Shown here piece by piece: positions 4,745-9,871 of a DNA stretch of 9,871 nucleotides (positions are counted from its first letter, which is position 1; each line of letters opens with the position of its first letter). Made by a program: the position numbers and the translations under genes. Source of the stretch: Nitrospirae bacterium RBG_19FT_COMBO_42_15 (GTDB lineage Bacteria > Nitrospirota > CAKKRA01 > 9FT-COMBO-42-15); the NCBI GenBank assembly GCA_001803815.1, contig MHEL01000124.1:1-9871 (forward strand), read 5' to 3'. The notes under the pieces were generated by a model. That model did no database searches. It saw only the letters and a list, made by a program, of their open reading frames with translations, and was not told the origin of the DNA.

Positions 4745-5990
4745 AAGAATATTCCTCTTCTCTGCCTTAATCTCATTAATCTTAATATTAAGCGCAAGTG
4801 CGTATGGCGGGGGGCTAAGCCCGGAGGACAAACTTTTCATTGTAGGCGCAGGCGCTTATGAAGACAAGCTATGGGATGTGGCTGCGTTAGCCTTTAGCAG
4901 ATTGCTCGCCGAATACCCTGCAAGCAAAAAGGCAGAAGAGGTTACGCATCTGCTCGGCGTCTGTCACACGCAGATGAAGGAATACCAGTTTGCTATAAAG
5001 GTATTCACCGGGTTCTTGGAAAAATACCCTAAAAGCAGCATGCTTCAGATAGTCCTCATAAGACTTGGCGAGGTCTATCTGAAATCAGACAATCAGAACG
5101 AGGCTGTCAAGATATTTCAGCTCATATCATCATCAAGGGATATTGATAAAAATGCTGATGCCGCCATCTTCACATTAGGCGAGACATATGTAAAGATGGG
5201 CAAATACAAAGAGGCGGTAGAGGAATTTAGAAATTTTCCGCAAAGATTTCCTGAGAGCAAATTCAAAAACGAATCGTATTACTGGGCAGGCGAGGCCCTC
5301 TTTAACTTAGAGAATTATAAAGAGGCAAAGAATTATTATAAAAAATTTTATGACCTGATGCCTGAGCATCCCCTGTCAGATGATGCATTAAACGGCGTTG
5401 CGTGGTGTGAATACAAGAGCGGCGCATTGAAACCATCGCTTGCAGCATTCAATATGCTTATATCAAAATACCCTGACAGCGAGCTGATTCCAGCAGCGCT
5501 CTTCAGGACAGGCAATATAAATCTTAAACTCTCTAAAAGCAATGACGCGCTGAAGGCATTTCAGAAATTAGTTGAAAAATACCCGAAAGACAGGATAGCA
5601 ATTGATGCGCATCTTGAACTTGGAAAATTATACACCCAAAAGAAAGAGTACTCCAAGGCAAGCCCTCATTTTATAAAAGCGCAGGAGTCTGAGATTATTG
5701 AGATGAAGACAGAGGCAAGCTACTATCTGGGCGAATCAGAGGCTGCAAGGGAGAAATATAATGATGCAATAGCCGCCTATGAAAGAATAATAAACTACGG
5801 CATTTCAGATATGTCATGGGTCTCTCTCGCCTATGTAAAGATAGGCGTAAACAAAGAGCGTTTAAAGTTATGGGATGATGCGCGGGCATCTTATCAAATG
5901 GCGCTTGAGATATTAGAAGATAAAGACCTGAAAACATTCGCAGAGGGAAGGCTTAAGGTATTAAAGGCAAGGGAAGCAGGCAAAAATTGA
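4722..5990 (+). CDS. Exported TPR-repeat protein (CpoB/YbgF- and BamD-like repeats)
   Basis: From ATG 4722 the protein has 422 aa. A signal peptide spans residues 1-27 (KR, hydrophobic core FLFSALISLILIL, then ASA before YGGG). There is no lipobox cysteine, so it should be a soluble periplasmic protein. The rest is an array of about ten TPR helical pairs, many ending in the YPxS-type turn (EYPASKKA, KYPKSSML, RFPESKFK, KYPDSELI, KYPKDRIA) seen in periplasmic TPR proteins of the CpoB/YbgF and BamD type. Such repeats are scaffolds and have no active site. The start was chosen for AGGAG three bases upstream and the compact signal peptide. ATG 4614 and TTG 4608 are in frame upstream, but would give a 36-residue insert before the KR of the signal. 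First gene of the operon; its stop overlaps or closely precedes the next start. The precise role is unknown. Confidence 0.85.
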   Translation: MACSNGVKRIFLFSALISLILILSASAYGGGLSPEDKLFIVGAGAYEDKLWDVAALAFSRLLAEYPASKKAEEVTHLLGVCHTQMKEYQFAIKVFTGFLEKYPKSSMLQIVLIRLGEVYLKSDNQNEAVKIFQLISSSRDIDKNADAAIFTLGETYVKMGKYKEAVEEFRNFPQRFPESKFKNESYYWAGEALFNLENYKEAKNYYKKFYDLMPEHPLSDDALNGVAWCEYKSGALKPSLAAFNMLISKYPDSELIPAALFRTGNINLKLSKSNDALKAFQKLVEKYPKDRIAIDAHLELGKLYTQKKEYSKASPHFIKAQESEIIEMKTEASYYLGESEAAREKYNDAIAAYERIINYGISDMSWVSLAYVKIGVNKERLKLWDDARASYQMALEILEDKDLKTFAEGRLKVLKAREAGKN

Positions 5991-6007
5991 AAATTGGAAA
6001 TTCTAAA

Positions 6008-9000
6008 ATGAGAATGAAGGCTATAAAATTATTTCTCGCCATAACAGTTTATATACCCTTAATCAGCTTATATCCGGCATATGCGGAGGAGGGAAGGGAA
6101 AAGGTTATCATTCGCTTGCCTGAATTTATTATCTTTTCTGAGGAGCAGCTTCAGGAGGCGCCGCCGGTTAAGCCTGAAAAGGCAGCGCCCTTCAAAGATC
6201 TTAAGGGATTAAAGGATGATGTTCCAACACCTGATTCCATGACCACGCCTGATGCAAAGGCAAAAGAGAACCTTAAAAAAACAAAGCCGCCTCAGGCTTT
6301 AACAGGATGGGTCTATGGAAACAGTGTTGCCCTGTTCTTAGCCACCATCACAGGCGATGAACCTGCTGATGAGGCGCTCTTTAAGTCCGGCCTGCATTTT
6401 TATAAAAACGAGGAATATAAAAAGGCTGTTGAGGCATTCAAAAAATTAATCAGGAAATATCCAAAGAGCGAATATGTCTCCGCCTCTTCATACTGGCTTG
6501 CAGAATCCTATTATGCAGCGGGAAACCTGAAAGACGCTCTTGACGCTTATGAGGATACAATAAAAAAATACCCTGAGTCCGATTACTGGGACTATGCCCA
6601 CTATTCATTAGGATGGCTCTATGTTAATGAGGGTGATTACAACAAGGCGGTATTCTATTTTACAAAGGCGACAAAATCACCGGTAAGCAGCCTTGCATAC
6701 TCTGCCCAATTTTGGGTGGGCGACTGCCTTATGCGGCTTAAGAAATATGAGGATGCAATCATGGTATTTCACACGTTGACATATTCAGGTATTACCTCAA
6801 AGCTGTTAAATGAAAAAACCTTTTCTGAAGGCATAGAAAAATTTGTTGACGGGAAGGAGAATTACAGGGAATTTATCAGCCGCTTTCCCTTTCCGCAAAG
6901 CCTTTTGATAAATACTGCATTGTATGGCCTTGGCGTCTCTGGAAGAGGCATGGAAGCGGGTGGCATATCCTTCCAGAGATCTGATATAAAAGGGATTAAA
7001 AATGTTGTCTGGGGCATAAACATAAATACAGATATAAAATACCTTGAGGCAGCAATGTACAGGACTGCCTTAGCGCACATTGCCTTGAACAGGATGGAAA
7101 AGGCAAGGGAAGAGGCAAAGAGGCTGAAGCAGATGAACCCCCAGACAAATTTTTCAGATTATATAGAATTTGAGGCTGGCGCCCATTATTACAAGAATAA
7201 AAACAAAAAGGATGCATTAAAAATATTCCAATTTCTCGCAAAGAATACCCTTCAGCCTGACCTTGCGCCAGTTGCTGAATTTATGGTTGGTGAAATACTT
7301 TATCAGGATGGAAAGGTTAGCGAGGCGCTGTCAAGTTATGAGAAGGCTGAAAAAAACCAGGAAAGGCCCCTCCTTAGCATAATTGCCTCATATAAATCCA
7401 GCATCATCCTGTATCAGAGGCATGAATATGAGGGGGTATTGAAGAAATTGCTGCCTGTAAAAGGCAAATCAATACTTGCAAAACATAAGGATGACATAAA
7501 TTATTTAATAGCAGAATCGCTCTCTGCATTAGGGAAATATGATGAGGCTCTCTCATCTTATCAAACGATACCAAATACAAGCCCTTTAAATGAAAAGGTT
7601 CAATATGGCAGGGCTTGGGTCTATTATAAGAAAGGCCTCTTTAAAGAGGCGATAGAGTCATTTAATATATTCATTGATAAATATCCAAAAAGCCCTTTAA
7701 GGGAAGATGCCCTGTTTCGCATTGCAGATTCCTATCTTGGACTCAAGGACTTCAGCGCCTATTACAAAGCCTATGTCCAGCTTATCAAGGAGTATCCTGC
7801 AGGCAGCCAGAATAGCTGGATAGCTTTGCAAGCCGGACTTGTTATGTATAAAGAAGAAAAATTTGATGATGCAGCAGCTGTCTTTAAAAATATAGCGGCG
7901 AGGGCGCCAAAATCAAAAGAGGCAGAGGAGGCGTCATTCCGCCTTGGGTGGTCATTTTTCAGGATGAATGATTATAAAAAGTCTGTATCAGAATTCAGCA
8001 ATCATATAAACAATTATCCCCAGAGTCCGTTTACAGCAGAGGCGTTCTTAAAGATTGGCGATTCCTACTACAATCTTAAAGAGTATGCAAAGGCTCTGGA
8101 ACATTATAATAATGTAAAATACAAACACCATAAGAGTCCGTTTGTAAAGGATGCAGAATACGGCGCCATCCTTGCACACAAACAGCTTGGCAACAGCGAG
8201 GCTGCAAGAACAGAGGCGGAAAGGTTTGTAAAAAAGAATCCAAAAGCGCCAATATCAATAACACTGCAATTTCAGACAGCAGAGGAGCTTGAGGCAAAGA
8301 AAAAGCTTGGAGAGGCCCTGCTTGCTTACAGGACACTCCTGTCAATCTCTGAGACCAGCGAATTTTCAGATATTGCTTTGTATAGAATCGGCAGGATCCT
8401 TTTTGAGACAAGAGAATTTCATAATTCCATATCAAGCCTCAATCAGCTCATAAATAATTATCCAAAGAGCGCATATCTGACTGACGCCAAATTAAAGATA
8501 GCAGAATCATATTTACAGATTGCAGATTATGAAAATGCAATAATAAATTTCAAAAAGTTCGTTTCACTCTACCCTGATAATGCAAATGCGCCTGACGCGA
8601 TATTCAAGACAGCCGCAGCCTACGGCAGATTAAAAAAGACAGATGATGCGATAAAGACCTATAAAGAATTTCTTGCAAAATTTCCTGAGCATAAGGCAGC
8701 GCCGAATGCCTATCTCTCCATGGCGCAATACTATCGCAATGACAAGATGGATAAAAAGACGGCTGCTGTATACTATCAAAATGCAACGGAACTCCAGAAT
8801 GAGGAGATTGCAGCAGAGGCGCAATACAACCTCGGAGAATTGGCGCTTGCTGAAGGCAGGAGCGATGATGCAAAGATTGAGTTTATGAAGACCTGTTACC
8901 TATACCCAAAGATAGAAAAGTGGGGCTCTCTGGCGCAATTAAAAACAGCGGAAATTTTTGAAAAAGAGAAAAAGCAGACTGCTGCTTTCGCCCTTTATCA

Positions 9001-9088
9001 AAGGATAATTGATAAATCAAAAAATAAAGAGGCTGTGCAAGCCTCAGGCGAAAAGATTAAGGATTTAAAGGGGGCTGCTGCACAATGA
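6008..9088 (+). CDS. Large exported TPR-repeat protein
   Basis: From ATG 6008 the protein has 1026 aa. A signal peptide covers about 1-26 (MRMKAIK, hydrophobic core, AYA before EEG). A Pro/Lys/Asp-rich linker follows at about 45-100. From about 119 to the end there are tandem TPR units of roughly 34-37 residues with recurrent YPKS/YPES/YPQS turns (for example at KYPKSEYV, KYPESDYW, KYPKSPLR, NYPQSPFT, NYPKSAYL, LYPDNANA and KFPEHKAA). Residues about 258-343 do not fit the repeat. There is no lipobox and no C-terminal membrane helix, so a periplasmic superhelical scaffold is expected. An in-frame TTG at 5987 (MKIGNSK upstream of MRMK) overlaps the previous stop as TTGA and has AGG six bases upstream, so the true start could be there. 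The 3' end overlaps the TonB-like gene by ATGA. Sequence type and order suggest it works with that protein; no specific function is recognised. Confidence 0.9.
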   Translation: MRMKAIKLFLAITVYIPLISLYPAYAEEGREKVIIRLPEFIIFSEEQLQEAPPVKPEKAAPFKDLKGLKDDVPTPDSMTTPDAKAKENLKKTKPPQALTGWVYGNSVALFLATITGDEPADEALFKSGLHFYKNEEYKKAVEAFKKLIRKYPKSEYVSASSYWLAESYYAAGNLKDALDAYEDTIKKYPESDYWDYAHYSLGWLYVNEGDYNKAVFYFTKATKSPVSSLAYSAQFWVGDCLMRLKKYEDAIMVFHTLTYSGITSKLLNEKTFSEGIEKFVDGKENYREFISRFPFPQSLLINTALYGLGVSGRGMEAGGISFQRSDIKGIKNVVWGININTDIKYLEAAMYRTALAHIALNRMEKAREEAKRLKQMNPQTNFSDYIEFEAGAHYYKNKNKKDALKIFQFLAKNTLQPDLAPVAEFMVGEILYQDGKVSEALSSYEKAEKNQERPLLSIIASYKSSIILYQRHEYEGVLKKLLPVKGKSILAKHKDDINYLIAESLSALGKYDEALSSYQTIPNTSPLNEKVQYGRAWVYYKKGLFKEAIESFNIFIDKYPKSPLREDALFRIADSYLGLKDFSAYYKAYVQLIKEYPAGSQNSWIALQAGLVMYKEEKFDDAAAVFKNIAARAPKSKEAEEASFRLGWSFFRMNDYKKSVSEFSNHINNYPQSPFTAEAFLKIGDSYYNLKEYAKALEHYNNVKYKHHKSPFVKDAEYGAILAHKQLGNSEAARTEAERFVKKNPKAPISITLQFQTAEELEAKKKLGEALLAYRTLLSISETSEFSDIALYRIGRILFETREFHNSISSLNQLINNYPKSAYLTDAKLKIAESYLQIADYENAIINFKKFVSLYPDNANAPDAIFKTAAAYGRLKKTDDAIKTYKEFLAKFPEHKAAPNAYLSMAQYYRNDKMDKKTAAVYYQNATELQNEEIAAEAQYNLGELALAEGRSDDAKIEFMKTCYLYPKIEKWGSLAQLKTAEIFEKEKKQTAAFALYQRIIDKSKNKEAVQASGEKIKDLKGAAAQ

Positions 9089-9871
9089 CCAAGAATGCAG
9101 TAACAGCAGAATCTATCAACAAGGGGTTCCATGCAATTGTTATTTCCGACAAAATAACTAAGGAGATAATCATCTCCACTACCCTGCATTTTTTTATTGT
9201 TTTTTTGTTTATCTTTTTTCCTCCTTTTTTTATGCAGATAAAGGAGCCAAACATAACAGAGGTCACGCTGATTAATACCATTGACCCCATACCAATACCA
9301 TCAATAAAAGAAGAGATGCAGTCGCCTGTGCCTGTGCCTGCGCCTGTGATACAAAAGGCAGCCCCTAAAATTCCAAAGATAAAAGGCATACCACAGCCTA
9401 AAGAGGGCATTACTGACGAACCTGTAAAGGATATTAGTCCAAAGATCGGCCTTCCAAGAAGGTCTGACACCGGCAGAAAAGAGATGGCTTCGTTTTCCAA
9501 AAAGGCTTTAGGCACAGATGATGTGCCTCTGCCTGACAGGTCTTTTATAGAGGGAGGAAAAGGGACGCAAACAGCCCTTCCTACAAATAAAAAGGGCGAG
9601 GCAGTAGGGGGGAGCGAGGCATTTGGAATAAAAGGCAGCGCCGGCAAAAGAAAGCTCATATTCAGGCCCCCGCCGCCGTCTGTTGATACATCAGTAACTG
9701 TTACAATTGAACTTGAATTCAGGATACTTAGCGACGGTTCTGTTGCGGATGTTATGCCGGTGCGAAAGGCGGATATTAAGCTTGAAGAAATAGCTATCAG
9801 CTATCTGAAAAACTGGCGGTTCAATACAGTATCAGATGACGAGAAAGACGTGTATGTAGGCATTGTGCCTA
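9085..9871 (+). CDS. TonB-family energy-transducing protein (C-terminal end cut by window)
   Basis: The frame opens with ATG at 9085, overlapping the previous stop (ATGA), and stays open for 262 codons to the edge. A cytoplasmic N-terminus (1-28) precedes one hydrophobic helix (about 29-50) containing S31-TTL-H35. This is the SxxxH motif by which TonB couples to ExbB/ExbD (S16 and H20 in E. coli TonB). A long low-complexity periplasmic linker with PVPVPAP, many Lys/Pro and Gly-rich parts (51-197) would span the periplasm. Residues 205-262 match a TonB C-terminal domain: VTIELEFRILSDGSVADV, then LEEIAISYLKNWRF, with DGSV and WRF corresponding to DGRV and WRY of E. coli TonB. AAAGGGGG lies about 10 nt upstream as Shine-Dalgarno. 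It could also be compared with the TonB-domain proteins of gliding or adhesion machines (GltG/GltJ type). Only the last part of the domain is missing. Confidence 0.85.
   Translation, partial: MTKNAVTAESINKGFHAIVISDKITKEIIISTTLHFFIVFLFIFFPPFFMQIKEPNITEVTLINTIDPIPIPSIKEEMQSPVPVPAPVIQKAAPKIPKIKGIPQPKEGITDEPVKDISPKIGLPRRSDTGRKEMASFSKKALGTDDVPLPDRSFIEGGKGTQTALPTNKKGEAVGGSEAFGIKGSAGKRKLIFRPPPPSVDTSVTVTIELEFRILSDGSVADVMPVRKADIKLEEIAISYLKNWRFNTVSDDEKDVYVGIVP

Noticed and set aside
4595..4840. An 81-codon minus-strand frame across the leader of the first TPR gene
   Set aside because: It runs through the rightward operon's 5' region, the inserted palindrome and the signal peptide in antisense. It has no domain, and the plus-strand reading explains the sequence better.
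4722..5990. Lipoprotein (BamD-like) assignment for the first TPR protein
   Set aside because: The signal peptide ends in ASA-YGGG, with no cysteine at a lipobox position and no fixed BamD length, so a soluble periplasmic protein is more likely.
9057..9659. A 200-codon open frame on the minus strand opposite the TonB-like gene
   Set aside because: The plus-strand frame shows a transmembrane SxxxH motif, a Pro-rich linker and a TonB C-terminal domain, and has ATGA coupling to the gene before it. The minus frame is low-complexity Pro/Ser/Leu sequence with no recognisable domain.

Overview
The window looks like chromosome from a Gram-negative (two-membrane) bacterium, moderately AT-rich. It carries ordinary housekeeping genes plus a periplasmic TPR/TonB-type envelope operon. 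Gene content and the style of the intergenic palindromes would fit an uncultivated Nitrospirota- or Desulfobacterota-like lineage. That placement is a weak impression, not something the sequence proves. No tRNA, rRNA, CRISPR array, prophage or complete insertion sequence is visible.

Left half (1-4437), all minus strand, read right to left: ilvE (branched-chain aminotransferase), a 131-bp palindromic MITE-like element, a small degenerate MNT-type nucleotidyltransferase, polA (DNA polymerase I), and the first 57 codons of a bitopic membrane protein that runs off the left edge (possibly a PBP1B-like class A penicillin-binding protein). polA has a near-consensus promoter placed so that its transcript would begin at or next to the ATG, so the mRNA may be leaderless.

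Centre (4438-4721): a divergent control region with two back-to-back sigma70-type promoters. The leftward one drives ilvE (TTGACT-17-TATATT). The rightward one drives the envelope operon (perfect TTGACA-16-TATAAT). Just downstream of the rightward promoter lies a 104-bp palindromic element flanked by TAAA direct repeats. Removing the element and one TAAA restores a compact signal-peptide gene start in the same reading frame. The element adds exactly 36 codons and brings its own Shine-Dalgarno and ATG.

Right half (4722-9871), plus strand: two exported TPR proteins (422 and about 1026 aa) and a TonB-family protein with an SxxxH transmembrane motif and the start of a TonB C-terminal domain, cut off by the right edge. 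The genes are overlapping or nearly so (ATGA junction between the last two), so they are probably one operon. By family logic, the TonB-like protein would need an ExbB/ExbD (TolQ/TolR) type motor, which could lie beyond the right edge, and the TPR proteins would be periplasmic scaffolds. The substrate or process served cannot be read from the sequence.

Most unusual points: the in-frame palindromic insertion in a signal-peptide coding region with a possible alternative RNA fold; the second palindromic element with a clean 4-bp duplication between ilvE and the nucleotidyltransferase gene; a D-to-E change at the Exo II position of PolA; the possible leaderless polA mRNA; and the nucleotidyltransferase that has lost its GS motif.
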